A stretch of 64,000 nucleotides of DNA from Cymbidium sinense (taxonomy: Eukaryota; Streptophyta; Magnoliopsida; Asparagales; Orchidaceae): assembly GCA_021442155.1 (NCBI GenBank), contig CM038214.1, forward strand, positions 143,502,488-143,566,487, in the 5' to 3' direction. The position numbers were made by a program, and so were the translations under genes. Positions 12,141-25,290 of this stretch are shown here, piece after piece (positions within the stretch are counted from its first letter, which is position 1; each line of letters starts with the position of its first letter). Below the pieces are notes generated by a model. That model saw only the letters and a program-made list of their open reading frames with translations, was not told the DNA's origin and ran no database searches.

Positions 12141-12974
12141 AGATAAGATAAATGATTAAACCTAATTAAACCTGCACTCCCAAAATAAGATAAAATAATA
12201 CTATTAAAATCATAAATAAAAACTTAATAAAGATAATGATAAACATAAATAAAACCAATAAAATAACTAAACATAAATAAATAAAATAAACTAAATAAAA
12301 AAAAACCTAAGTAATAAAACAATAAAACCTAAAATAAATTAAAATAACAATTAAACCCTAAACCTAAAATAAAAAAATAAAATAAACTAAAATAAACATA
12401 AACTAAAATAAATCCAAAAAACCTAAAATAACAACCTAAACCTAACTTAAAAATAAAATATAAAACTAAACTAAACTAACAATAAAATAAAAATAAAAAA
12501 ATAAATATAAAATAAACTTAACTAAAGATAAACTAAACATAAACAAATAATAAACTAAAATAAAACAAAACCTAACTAAAATAAATAAACCTATATAAAT
12601 AAACTACACTAAATAAAAAAATAAACCTAAATAAAATAAAAATAAAATAAATAATAAATAAAATAAACTAAATGAACTACTAAATGGGTTTGTTTTGTTT
12701 AAAAAAAACCATAAATAAAAAAATAAAATCCCAAAATACCTAAAATAAAAACTAAAACCAAACCTAAAAAAATAATATAAAAACCTAAACTACACTAAAA
12801 ATAAAATAAAATAAAAATAAACTAAAATAAAAAAATATGCTACCTACAAAAATAACAAAATCAAAAACCTAAACTAACAAAAAAATAAAAATCTAAATAA
12901 AATAAAATAATAAACTAAATAAACTACTTGGGTTTACTTAATTAAAATAAAAAATTTAAAAATAAAATGGAAAA
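12141..12974 (-). repeat. AAATAAA/CCTAAA degenerate array
   Basis: AT-rich degenerate array with a marker-like GGGTTTACTTAATTAAAA at about 12,931. No gene seen. Confidence 0.9.
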
Positions 12975-13290
12975 CACGGATCTAAACCTAAAACCTGAGC
13001 CCTGACCTAGCCCTCAACCACTGAGCTCTGATCTGATCTCTAAAACTGAGCCCAGAGCCCTGGGCCATGGGCCTATGTTAAAAGGCCTGGGCCACTACTC
13101 CATGACCTAGGCCACTGAGCCACAGGCTCTGTTAAATACTGTAAACTAGGCCAGGCTAAAACACTGGGCCTTAACTTAAACCCTAACTGACTTACCTGGG
13201 CCCTGAGCCAGGCAACCCTAACATAACTAAATAAAATAATGATTAAAATAATGACCTCTAAAACTGATCTTAGGCCTAAAATAAACCAAC
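12975..13290 (-). repeat. GC-richer CCCTGRGCCA-type block
   Basis: GAGCCCTGAC, GAGCCCTGGGCCATGGGCC and CCACTGAGCCAC words, grading back into AAATAAA sequence. Confidence 0.65.
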
Positions 13291-14245
13291 CAAAATCTGA
13301 TAATAAAATAAATGATGAAAACTACAAAATATAAAATTAACTGCATAAACTATTAAATTTAATAAAATGTAAATAAAATAAAAAGTAAACTAAATTAAAA
13401 AAAAATAAATAAGAAAATAAAATAAATACCAAATAAAGAAACCTAAACCAAAAAATAATCTTAAAATGAAATAAAATAAATAAAATATAAAACCTAAACC
13501 AAAACAAAAATAAAACCTAAACCTAAAATAAAAATAAAATAAACAACATAAAATAAACCTAAACCCAAACTAAAATAAACTAAACTAAAATAAATAAAAC
13601 ATAAACTAAACTGAATAAAATAAAATAAACTAAAATAAACTCATTAAACTAAAAATAAATTGAAAATAAACCTAAAATAATAACCTAAAACCTAAACTAA
13701 ATAAAATAAAAAACTAAACCTAATCCTAATTATAAAAATAAAACTTAAACAAAAAAATAAAATAAAAATAAAACTAACTAAAAAACAAATTTAAACTTGA
13801 ACAAACTAAGAAAATAAATAATGAAAAATAAATAAATTAAAATAAATAAACTTAAATATAAATAAACTAACTAAAAATATAAATAAAATAAAAATAAAAT
13901 AAACTAAAATAAATAAAAAAATAAACTAAATAAACATAAACTGGTTTACTTTTTTCTTTTAAAAAACTAAACCTAGTATGAAATAAAACCTAAAATAAAC
14001 CTAAAATAAAACCTAAACCTAAACTAAACTAAAAAAAAAATAAAATAAAACCTAAACCTACCTAATAAATATACCTAAAACTAGAAAATAAAATTAAAAT
14101 AAAATAAACTAAAAATAACTAAAATAAAAAACTAATAATTAATAAATAAACCCAAATAAAACAAAAAAAAATAAAAACTAAAATAATTAAAATAAACTAA
14201 ATAAACCTGGGCTTGATTAAAATAAAAATAAAACCAAACTAAACA
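13291..14245 (-). repeat. AAATAAA/CCTAAA degenerate array
   Basis: Low-complexity A-rich array. A GGTTTACTTTTTTC element at about 13,942 resembles the marker word. No gene seen. Confidence 0.9.
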
Positions 14246-14385
14246 CTAAACTGTGCTGGGCCTAAATCCTACCTAGGCCACTGGGCCCTGGGCTATAAAC
14301 TGGGCCTGAGTATAAAACTGAAGCCTGAAAAAATAAACCCTAAACTAATCCACCACCAGGCCACTAAAACTGAAAAAGGCTTAAA
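14246..14385 (-). repeat. Short GC-richer CCCTGRGCCA-type block
   Basis: CCACTGGGCCCTGGGC and ACTGGGCCTGAG words, followed by AATAAACCCTAAAC. Confidence 0.6.
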
Positions 14386-15060
14386 CCTAAATAAGATAAA
14401 ATAAGATAAATAAACCTAAACCTAACTTAACTAAACCTAAACTAAAAATAAAATAAATAAATAAAAATAAACTAAATAAAATAAATAAAACTACTTAAAA
14501 ATAAAATAAACTAAAATTAGAAAGCCTAAATATAATAAAGATAAAACTAAAATAAAAAATAAAATAAACCTAGATAAAATTAAATAAAAAAGTAAATAAA
14601 TACCTAAAATAAATGATAAACCTAAAATAAAACATAAAATAAATAAAAATAGCACTAAACCCTAAACCTAAAACAAAATTAAATAAACAAAATAAAATAA
14701 ATGTAAACTTAAAATAAAATAAACTAAACTAAAATAAATAAAACTTAAAAAATCTAAAATAAATAAAATAAAATAAACTAAAATAAACCTATAAACTAAA
14801 AATAAAACCTAAAATAAACCAAAATAACTACCTAAAACCTAAACCTCAGAATGAAATAAAAAACCTAAACATAAACTTAATTATAAAAATGAAACCTAAA
14901 CCTAAATAAAATTAAATTACTAAACAAATAAATAAACTAAAATAAAATAAATAAACCTAAAAAATAAATAAACTAATAAAATAAATAAATAAAATAAAAA
15001 ATAAGATAAAATAAAATAAACTAAATAAAAATAAATAAACTAAATAAACTTATGTCGGTT
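14386..15060 (-). repeat. AAATAAA/CCTAAA degenerate array
   Basis: A-rich degenerate array with nothing else visible. Confidence 0.9.
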
Positions 15061-15420
15061 TTGTGTTTTAAACCCCAAACTTATTACTGAGCCACAGACC
15101 ACTAAATCCTAAACCTAGGCCATGACCCTGACCTCTAGGCTATACAGGCCCCTGCTGGGCCCTGGGCCCTCAGACTAATTAAAGGCCTGAGCCTGGGCCC
15201 TCTAGACCTGGGCCCACTAAGGCCCTATCTTAAAAGGCCACCCAGGCCAAGTACAGATCCTGGGCCATGACTGGGCCATGACTGACCATGAGCCATAAAA
15301 GGCCCTGGGACCCTGAGAATCGTGCGTACCAGACTGGGCCATGACCTGGGCTAACCCTACACCACACCACTCCCAGGCCCAGCCACAGGCCCTTTACCCA
15401 ACCTAACCTCACCTAAACCT
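15061..15420 (-). repeat. GC-richer CCCTGRGCCA-type block
   Basis: Dense GGGCCCTGGG, AAAGGCCTGAGC and CTGGGCCATGAC words. A 60-codon minus-strand frame at 15,230-15,412 is low complexity and probably not real. Confidence 0.68.
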
Positions 15421-15651
15421 CTAACCTAAATAATAAACCCTGACCACAAACCCTAACCCCACCTAAACTCCCTAACTAACACTAAACCTTAAAACATAAA
15501 TCTTAAAACCCAAAGCCAAACCAAATCACTAAGCAACCTAAACCACAAACCCACAAACCCCAAACCCCAACCAAAAAAAAAAGTAACTAAATAAATTAAA
15601 AAGAAATCTAAACCCTAAAACCTAATAAACTTAAACCTAAATCTAAACCTT
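15421..15651 (-). repeat. CCCTAAA segment and conserved GRP flank
   Basis: The end (AAGTAACTAAATAAATT, then AAACCTAATAAACTTAAACC) is the flank that precedes GRP 5' edges, in the same order as at copy G. Confidence 0.88.
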
Positions 15652-16131
15652 AAGAATGGGCAGAACCATGATGGTAGGAACATCACCGTCAATAAGGCTC
15701 AGTCTAGATCTGGCGATGGAGGTGAAGGCGTAGGCAATGGTTATCATAGTGGTAGTGGGGGATCTGGAGGTGCTGGTCGATATGGAGGTAGTGGTCAGAG
15801 TAGTGGTGATCATAGAAGCAGGAGGAGCGACATAAGTTACAGTCGTGGTGGTGGCAGAAGGAGAGATCGAGGATATGATGGTGGATCCCACTACTCGAGG
15901 CGGGGTAGTCTAATGGAACTAGAAATTGAAACGACTATCCGATTCTTGCTTATGGAACTATGTCTTTCTGAGAGAATAGTTATCGTGGTTTTTTTTATTT
16001 ATTCTATGCATGCTTATTTTTTATCTATGCTATCACTTGTGTCTTAGAAAACTTGGAGTGTTACGTGGTTGATGAAATAAAAAAGAAGAAATGTTGAATC
16101 ATAATTTATTCTCTTTTAAAATTGAAAAAAA
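15652..16131 (+). pseudogene. GRP retro-fragment, copy D (frame fully open, no start)
   Basis: Reads KNGQNHDGRNITVNKAQSRS, the end of an RRM. A glycine-rich tail follows (GYHSGSGGSGGAG, GQSSGDHRSRRSD, YSRGGG, RDRGYDGGSHYSR). Unlike copy B, the third residue is still Gln (CAG). The frame has no stop through the whole Gly-rich part and is open from about 15,619, but it has no ATG before the fragment, and the C-terminal DGNWRN is degraded. The 3' UTR contains AATAAA in GATGAAATAAAAAAG; an A-rich end then meets CCAAAAACCCTAAACCC. This is a promoterless, RRM-less fragment. Expression could only come from read-through of the array, for which there is no sign. Confidence 0.9.
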
Positions 16132-17327
16132 CCAAAAACCCTAAACCCTAAACTAAATCTTGAACCCACCTAAACCTAAACCACAAACCTAAAACCACAA
16201 ACCCTAAAACCATAAAAACCAAAACCACAAACCACAACCCTAAAGCTAAAACCTTGTAATTAAATAAAATTTAAAAATAAATAAATAAAAAAACTAAAAT
16301 AAAATAAAAGATAAAATAAAATAAAAGCCTAAACTAAAATAAACCTAAACCTAAAAATAAAATAAAAGAAAATAAAACTAAAATAAAATAAATAAAACCT
16401 AAATAAAAATAAAAAAACCTAAATAAAATAAAATCTATACCTAAAATAAAATAAAATAATCCTAAAATAAAAAACTAAATAAAACTTTAACCTAAAAGTA
16501 AACCTAAAATTAATAAAAAAATAAAACTTAAACCTAAACTAAAAACATAAACTAAAATAAAAATAAAATAAACCTAAACCTAAACTTAAATAAACTAAAA
16601 TAAATAAATAAATCCTAAACCTAAAATAAACTAAACCTAAACTAAATAAAATAAAAAAAACTAAAAATAAACATATACAGACCAAAATAAAACCTTAAAA
16701 TAAACCTAAAATAAAAAACCTAAAACCTCATCTTAAAAATAAAATAAAAAATTTAAACCTAAACTTAAAAAATAAAAATAAAACCTAAAAAATATAAAAT
16801 AAAAATAAAACTAAAGTAAAATAAACATAAACCTAAACCTAAACCTAAAATTAAACTAAATAAAAACCTAAACTAAAATAGATAAACCAAAAATAAATAA
16901 ACTAAATTAAATAAAAATAAATTGATCCTACAAAATAAAAAAAATAAAATAAACTAAAATAAATAAAATGAACTAAATAAACTAAATAAACTAAACCTTT
17001 GGGTTTGCTTAATTTAAAATAAATAAAATAAAACCCTAACCAAATAAACCATAAACCCTAAATACTACTTAAACCCTAAACCCCCATCCCTCTAAAGACC
17101 AGACCCTAAACCCTGACCATACCTACCACCACCTACCTCCCAACCCAAAACCCTAAACCCTAAACCAGATAAAAAAAACCCAACACTAAACCTAAACACT
17201 AAACCTAAAACCCTACCCTAACCCACACTAAACCCTAAACCTTAAACCCTAAACCCCTCCTAATCAAACTAAATAAATAAAATAAACTAAACCCTCATAA
17301 TAAACTTAAACTAAACCTAAACCTAAT
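16132..17327 (-). repeat. CCCTAAA/AAATAAA degenerate array
   Basis: CCCTAAA clusters at both ends (to about 16,240 and 17,030-17,260) flank an AAATAAA-rich core. A marker-like GGGTTTGCTTAATTTAAA lies at about 17,000. No gene seen. Confidence 0.92.
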
Positions 17328-17761
17328 AATAGAACCATGGAACTGTGTCTAAGCTCGTTTAGATGGTGGTGTAGTCGATGCGGCGTGGTTATCGTAGTGG
17401 TGGTTGTGGATCTAGAGATGTTGGTGAATATGGAGGTGGTGGTCAGAGTAGTGGTGGTTATGGAGGTAAAAGGAGTGACAGAGGTTATAGCGATGGTGGT
17501 CACGAAGGGATAGATCAAAATATGATGGCGGATCCAGGTAGGTGGTTTACGATGGGAACTAGAGAAACTAAAGAATTCGATCGTCTGCTTATTGGTGTGT
17601 CTTTATAATAGAGATAGTTCAAGTTATCTAGGGTTTTGATTTACTATGTGTGCTCATTTTTTATATATGTCATCATGTCTTAGAAATCTTGGTGCATAAT
17701 TTGGTTGGTGAAATTGAAAAGAATAAATGTTGAATATGAATTTGTTCTTTGTTAAAAAAAA
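17328..17761 (+). pseudogene. GRP retro-fragment, copy E
   Basis: The glycine-rich part is in frame from 17,378: GYRSGGCGSRDVGEYGGGGQ, SSGGYGGKRSDRGYSDGG. The RRM-end segment is shortened and rearranged (AGAACCATGG joined to AACTGTGTCTAAGC). The tryptophan of the terminal DGNWRN is TAG in the ancestral frame; a different frame stays open to 17,608. The 3' UTR ends GAATTTGTTCTTTGTT plus eight A (17,754-17,761) and then perfect CCCTAAACCCTAAAC. This is the clearest A-tract-to-telomere-repeat junction in the window. Confidence 0.9.
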
Positions 17762-17876
17762 CCCTAAACCCTAAACTAAACCCTAAACCAAAACCTAAAA
17801 CCTAAACTCTAAACCCTAAAACCATATACCCTAAACACAAAACCTAAAAAACCCACAAAACCTAAATAATAAACAC
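17762..17876 (-). repeat. CCCTAAA segment
   Basis: Short telomere-like segment ending in AATAAACAC (17,868-17,876), a 9-bp word repeated at the far side of the next insert. Confidence 0.85.
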
Positions 17877-20800
17877 TTGACCTCCCCTTTTGGGTGAGCT
17901 CTCAACTTCCTTATCAAGATCTAGGACTCTCATAGACACATAAAGAGTTCCTGGGACTTAGAAACTTGTAGTCATTAGGTGAACACTTAACCTAACCCTA
18001 GAGACTTAGAAGAGTTAGCCATAGGGGTAGGTTGTGCCTTAGGGATTTAGGAGAACTTGCTTACCTTATAGCCCAAACCAAATCCTTACTTCATTCTTCC
18101 AAATCAAATCTCAAATTCAAATCTAAATTCCAAAATCAAATCCAACTATCAAATGATTGAAACTCATGATCAAGTTCAAACTCCAAATCCCTTCTAAGCC
18201 TTTGATTTTATCTTATGGACTTAGCCTTAACAAATTTAAATCAACCCAAATTCAATTGATTTCTTAATTATCAAATTCAATCTCAAATAAAATTCAAATT
18301 CATAAATCAATTCCAAACTCTAAATGGTTGAAACCCAAATCAAATTCTTGATTTTAGCCATTTTAGCTAAATTCTTGAACTTGGCTAAATAATAACCAAA
18401 TCAATTCAAAACTCATGGATTTCCTCATGATTCAAACATTCCTACAATCATTGATCCAAATATAAATACAAACTACAATTATCAAACCAAATCCATGCCA
18501 AATTAAACCCAAGTTAGCCCTTTTTGACTTAAAATTGTCATATGAACCAAAATCCATATGGATCCAAATTACTTGCAATTCGATTTGTATTTTCATCTCA
18601 AACCCATTTATCAATATAATTAAACTTGAATCAAGCCATGATCAAAAATTAACCCATTTAGGTTCACTTGAACTAAAGTGACCTAAAGACCTTTTCAAGT
18701 CAAGTTCTAATTCAACCCAAATTGGATTGAACTAAGCCCATCAAACCTCACAACATGATCAAAAATTATTCTAGGTTAATCAATTATCATGAATTGGGTC
18801 AAACCAAGTCAACCTAGCTCGTTAACCAAGTCAACATTTAACCCAAATGAAAGTCAAATTAGCCAAAATCCACCATATGCCAAATTGACTGAAACCATTG
18901 ATTAAAACCCATTCCTAACCAATGATTGAAGATGAACAAACCCTCACTTGAGCCAAACAAAGCCCAATTGGCTATTTGACCCAAGTTGACCCAAATTGGC
19001 ATAAAAGCCAAAATTAAAATCATAATCAACAAATTGATTATAACCAATGGCTCAAGTTCATTCTAAATCACTTATTAAACTTGACCAAAACCATGATTGA
19101 GCCCAATTTGACCAATTGGTCAACTTGACCTAACTTAACCCAAATTAACCTAAAGGGTCAAATTAGCCAAAATCCAAATTAATTCCAAATTAAACCAAAC
19201 CAAAACCTACAATCATTTTCAATTAGCCAATTGAACTTGACCCAAATAGTGGTTTGACCCAATTTGACCAATTTGTCAACTTGACCTAAATAGGTCAAAT
19301 CAATCCAAATCAAATCAAATATACTCCAAACTACTTGAAATTTCGGCTAACCCACTTTTGACCCATCCCAAATCTACTGAAACCAAACCCATAGCAAAAT
19401 AACCATTTTTCCATTAGGTTTAGGGCATCCCATGAGATAAGACACGTGCTTATTTACTCATTTTTGCCTCCTAACCACTTGGCACACAATGATAGGTCCA
19501 CTTATGTACATAGGACCATGGCTGACTTGACCAAAAGGTGGTTGGGTCGACCATGATCCATGGGGAAATAAAATCACCTCCCCATCCCCAATGGAGCTTT
19601 CCAAACAAGCATAAGACACCCATTACTCCCTTGGTAGCCACCTCCACACCCTCACCCAATGAAACTGAGCCACATCATGCACCCAAGGACCTCCACCACC
19701 CTCTAATTTGGCCAATTGATCAAGAAAAAACTAAAGAAGTTGTGGCCATCTGATCTGAGGAATGAGGGGCTATACCCCCCCCCCTCATTCTGACTTAAAC
19801 TCAAACACTCACACTCGATTCATCCAAGGAGAGAGTTCTCAGAGTAATTTCCAAGCCTTTCCAAGCTCCCAAAAATTCCCATTCTCAATTTTATGCAAAA
19901 CTAATACACGGGAGGCCACCTTCAATTCTCATTTGCTTAAACCTCCACAAAAGTACAATTAACTTTGCACACCCCTTCCTTGGAGCCAAATGAGTGAGAA
20001 TGAATCATTTTTCAAGCTTCTTGATGGCCAGAGGGTAGAGTTCGATCAAGCTCGAGCACCTATGCCTAGTGGATTGGCCTTTTGAGCTAACTACACCAAA
20101 TCAAAGCTTATGTGGCTCACTAGAGCTTTATTTCTACCAAACAAAACTTCCACAATCATTGGAATCGTCATTTATAAGCTCTAATTAGGTACGCCATTGA
20201 AACTGATCCTTGAATGAAAATAGGTTGGTCTTTTGTGAAAGAAATTTTCATGTCATGCGATTTCCTCTATTAGATCTTCTTATTGTGCTTCCTCAAAGGT
20301 GTGGGATCATTTTCATCTCCATCCGAGCTCGGGTGAGCTTGGATCGAGCAGAAGTCAATGGATGGTAGCCATTATTCGATGCTAGGGAGGAGATAGATCA
20401 TGGACTATCCATCTCGCATGATCGGGATGAATGGTCACGATCTAATCACGCTTAGAGCCTCGATTAATCCTTCAATATTAGATCGATGGTCCATGGAGTT
20501 ACCGCATGCCATTCGATTCATCACTTGGATGTGATAACTTAAATAGCAAATCCCATCGCACCATAATGGAAAGCATGCCATGTCATCTGCCACGTGGCCC
20601 GATGGGATTAAGGCTCTAATTATTGATAATTAACTAGTTTTTAATCCTAAAAATTCCTAAATTTATAACTAATTCTAGAAAAATCCATAAAAAATATAAA
20701 CTTAGGCTCATTTTAAAGATATTTTAGAGTAGAATCTAGAAAAATTATTATTAATTGATTTTGAATAGTGAATTTTTCTTAATTAAGGCTTAATTAGAAA

Positions 20801-23800
20801 TGTAATTAGTCTAATTAATCTCAAACTTTATGTGCATGTTTAGGGGATGGTCTCTGCCTCACCTATTTTTTTTGGATTTTATTGGTTGCTTAATTAAGGA
20901 AACCAATGGGTTAAACCTTAATAACTTTCTCAATGTAATTAGTGATAATGAAGCAAATGAACAGTAAATTAATCAATCCATTAACCTTATTAACCACTAT
21001 TAAGGATGATGAAGTCTAGAGAAATGGATTGGGACTCCTTCTTCCAATATTTTCTTTAAGTCTTCTCTAATCCCTCTTAAATAATTAATTAATCAACACC
21101 CTTAATTAATTAATTTACAACATTAATCAAAAATCCAAATCATACCTCAACTTTAATCAACTAATTGAAAGGATTTCGGGATTGAGACTTAGGCTCTCTT
21201 CTTTGTCTCTTTCTCTATGCCAGTCTCATTTTGATTTTTTAAGTTTAATTAAAGTTTAAGTAGTTAATTAAAAAATTTAATTGAATCTATTTCTCTAATT
21301 TAATCTTGGGTAGCCCTTTGGGTGTTCAATAATCCAAAGGGTGAGGTAATGAAATTATGATTAGCTCATATGTGTGAGAATACTATAAAAGTAGTTAAGT
21401 GAGATCCCTTAAGCTAAATTAATTATTAATCATGAGCCAATTGCATTAGGCCCCTTTCATTTCTTAGGAGCATTGCAAATTTACTTTCGATGTGGTTGCA
21501 TATCATATTGGCTCATTATTAATTAGTAAATTAACTTAAGGTGATGTAGGTAAGGGTTAATTAATTAGCTTAATTCATACACCTAATTAAACCATAAAAT
21601 CAACTTAAATACTTCTTCATTAAATCAAATTAACTCACACATGAGGAATGGGATTAGGATCAGCAAATCTCTTTCATTTCTAAATCAAATCAAACTCAAA
21701 ATTTAAGAAATCTCATTAAAGGACTTTGGTTTATTTTAAGTGGCTTTATTTATTATGATTGTCCTTAGGAATTAATTGGAATGTATGTGATAATGTGCTT
21801 AGGTTACTTTATTTTTTCCCAATCATGTTAAATGTTGCTTCCCATGTGTAATCATGCATTCATTCCTTTTCAAATTAACTAAATGTAATGATTTCTTTTA
21901 TGTGAAATTGCATGTGTTGATTTAAATTAAAAATAGGTGTGTCTATTATCACTATTAAATCAAAAGTTATTTTCAAAAGCTCATAAATAAATTATAATAA
22001 ATTGAGTGATGGTAATTACAAATATCTATAGGTTTGTATGTGTTGATAATATAAGATATGCAATATGAAGCTCTCTTTCCTTATCTTACATGTATTCACA
22101 TAGGAATTACAAATGTATAGTTCATTTGAAAAGCACACAACATTTGTCTAAGTCTATTCTATGCATTTCCATGCTAAAACTTAGGAAGAATTTCATACCA
22201 CATATGTAAATCATATAATAAAATCAAATATGAGTTCTTGCATGAGTTCTTCTTCTTATGGTTCTTTTCATACATTCACCTATTCGAGAAAAGTGGTTAT
22301 TTTAGTCGGACACCCCGGGGATGCAAGGCTTTAAGTAGCCCAAAGTAGGTCTTATACCTTACACCCACGGCCGAGAATAATGGGTACTCACTTAAAACTC
22401 TTATACATGTGTATGTATGTGTTATGTGGCCAATGAATAAGAATCATAAGTCATATAAATCAAATACAATTTTTGCATGAGTTTTTCCTATCCTTGTAGT
22501 TACTTATACATCTATATGTATCTAAGAAAAGTGGTATATTAGTTTAGACACCCCAGGGTTGTGAGGCTTTAAGTAGCCCTAAGTAGGTCTTGTACCTTAC
22601 ACCCCTAGTGCAGAATAATGATAATGTACTCACTTAAAACTTTTATACATGTGAATGTGTATCTAGCTAATGGATGAAAAATCCCTCTTTCTATTAAAAA
22701 GGCATGCATTCATAATTCAATCAAATGAAATATTTAAATTTCAAACACACTTCTTTGCATTCATTATTCATGTATGCTAAAATATAAATTGCATGTATGG
22801 GAATGCATAGGATTTAATCATATACATGATATACATGATGGAAAGAAATGAATAAACATGTGTTATGTTATAGCAATTCATTCTAATTAATCATAAGATG
22901 CCATTCTTATTGAATAAGGTTATTTAGAGTGAACCTAAACTTTGGACTAATTAAAACATATAATATGCTATTCACTAAAGGAAATTGATTAATTAACTTG
23001 CTTTAGAAGTGAGTTAAGGTAGGGATGAAAGAGAGGTTCCCTCTCTTTCTTCTCTTTTTAACACTTAGTTGTTAAGTGTAGACCATATGAAACGAAAGAA
23101 AACACTAAGTAAAATCTTTAAATCACTCAAATCACTTAAAGAAAAATCAACCACTTTATAAATTAAATCCCTCACACTTAGCAAATTATAACTCTAAAGC
23201 TAGTTAGGACATACCACACAAGCTTTAATTCACATTAGATTAAGTCACCATTTATAGATTTATGTTAGGGAGGTGTATGGTTTGATGTATGCTTGTTTTG
23301 TGATGTATTATTATAGACTGGATGTTAGGGTGCATGTGCGTAGCCTAGATTTTAGGCCGATATTAGCCTAATCATGCTTTATGCAGGGGTTGTGCTTAAG
23401 GGGTTGTTAAATAAAAATATAAATGTTTTTTTGCTATGTAGGTTGCTTAGCCCCTAAGCATAACCCAAATTAAGATAGGTGGACTTCGTTGCCCATGTGT
23501 GGGTTGCGAAGTCAAAATTATTCATATAATTGCTTGGGTTGTATGGTGTGTTTAGCTAACATTTATTTTGTAGGTGTAGCTAGATTTACTTTCCTTCTTT
23601 TAATGTAATTTTGCATTAGGATTAGTATGAGTATTATGAGAGATTAGGATGAGCATTGGTTATAAGACCAAGTCTTATGTACCGTGTGATGCCTTTGGAG
23701 AAAACATATCCAAATCAATCCAAAAGAAGGAAGAAATAGAAAATTAAATGAAGAAATGGAAGATGTAGAAATGAAGAAGGAAGAATGAAGAATGAAGACC

Positions 23801-25290
23801 CCAAAACATTCATCATTTGTAATTGTAATTATTCTCTTGTAATCTGGGTTATATAATGGTAGAACTCAACAACTCACATTTATTTTTGGATGTACGGTGG
23901 TACCCGATCGCATCAAGCTTTTATTCTTTTGTGATAGCTTTATAAAATTGTTTGATGTTTTGTTTAGCTTGTGCATTAGAAAAAGCATGCCTTTTCATAG
24001 TTTGTTTATGATTGGTGATTGTTGTATGGCCTGGATGCAATTAGGCTCTTAGGATAAAAATAATTTTTTATCCCATTAACAACTCATAACTAAACTTTTA
24101 AAACAAGCCATAATCTCATATAAAAACTTAGGCATTAAATCAAGATAGTAAAATATTTAGTAACCCATTAGTTGGATGTTATATGTTTAATATCATGCAT
24201 AATCATCTTGTTTCACTCTTGTTAAGAGAGGGCATCCATCTTTGCTAGATAGAATTGGGTTATCCTTTGAGAGACTATGATGGAAGAACACCTATTTCCC
24301 TTTTGATTTGGCCCATAATCAACTTCTCATGCATTTAGGCAAACAAAATCCTATAGCTTGTGTCAAAACAAAGAGTCTTAAATTAAATAAAATTTGATAA
24401 GAATTTGCATTAGATTTAAGTCAGTATTCATACCCCTCATGCTCTAGTCTTTTATGGGGTTGGTTTAAGGACTTAGTCTTTTTTCTAAATAGTAACAACC
24501 TAGCCATCTCGTAAAAGCATATGACTTACCTACATGGATTTAAAGCATAGGTGGAGTTAGTTGGCTGCCACTCGAGGTGATAATAAGTCCAGTAGTCGGG
24601 TGGTTTACTCTCTCTTGTAGAGGTAAACCATATAACCACTTTTCCCTTAGATTTAGGTCATGCTTTGGCCCTCCCCAAAGTTTCCTAGATTTAGGTTCTG
24701 AGGTTGATGTTTCCCTTTATGGGCAACAAGCATAAATCCTCACCCCGGCATTTCCACAATCTTGTATTGTGGAATTATAAGTCCTAGATTTCTAATAAAA
24801 GTTCAAATCAAATAAATAAATCTCCTCAATTTCAAATATATAAAGCCCTCATAGGATAGATTGGGACTCACTAGGTTTCCTAGTATCATGAGTACTCTAC
24901 TCATCTCCTTTGGTTTAGATAATAACTCTTCCTTTTATCCATCCACTTAATCTTCTAAAATACAACCAATTTATTGATAGTCCATCTTTGAATTCTTTGG
25001 AGACAATAATCACCTACTTTAATCGAGTATTCTTAAGGGATTCATTTTTTAAGATGTAATTAACTATGAGCTTTCCCATAGAACTTAATGAACCGTTTAA
25101 ATAAACCCCTTTACTTTTCCATGTAAAGTATGGGAAAAATCTCGGTATATTGAAGACCCATCATGCCTTAGAGTTCTTATTATTGATGTCCATCATGGGT
25201 AGTGATTTCTATCTTTAGATTACTATTCTTTGATGTATCTATCAATATCTTGATCATGTGTTGTCCCTCACATATACACATACAAATGAA
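17877..25290. other. 7.4-kb AT-rich non-coding insert of unknown class
   Basis: This segment has no telomere-like repeats and no open frame above about 71 codons. The longer frames (19,538-19,753 and 19,762-19,962) match nothing I recognise. It has several textures: 18,050-18,640 rich in AAATCAAAT/CAAATT; 18,640-19,330 rich in TTGACC/AATTTGACC words on either strand; 19,740-20,640 higher in GC, with a C11 run near 19,777 and CACGTGGCCCGATGGG; 20,640-25,290 AT-rich with a 240-bp duplication. I found no reverse transcriptase, integrase, transposase, tRNA-primer site or paired LTRs. The 9-bp word AATAAACAC flanks both ends but could be chance. It may be the non-coding part of a large LTR retrotransposon, a large retrotransposon derivative, or an old piece of intergenic DNA. 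Confidence 0.6.
22208..22690. repeat. Tandem duplication, unit about 239 bp
   Basis: Two diverged copies (about 22,208-22,446 and 22,447-22,690) share TCATATAA..AAATCAAATA, TTGCATGAGTT, GAAAAGTGGT, GACACCCC, AGGCTTTAAGTAGCCC, AAGTAGGTCTT, TACCTTACACCC, CAGAATAATG-like sequence and ACTCACTTAAAACT in the same order. Each copy contains the small inverted repeat GGCT-TTAAGT-AGCC. Function unknown; it sits inside the 7.4-kb insert. Confidence 0.85.

Noticed and set aside
19760..19800. C-run as a replication or regulatory element
   Set aside because: A single 11-base homopolymer in a non-coding insert, with no further support.
17877..25290. Intact LTR retrotransposon
   Set aside because: I could not find paired LTRs, a primer-binding site, or gag, protease, integrase or reverse transcriptase motifs.
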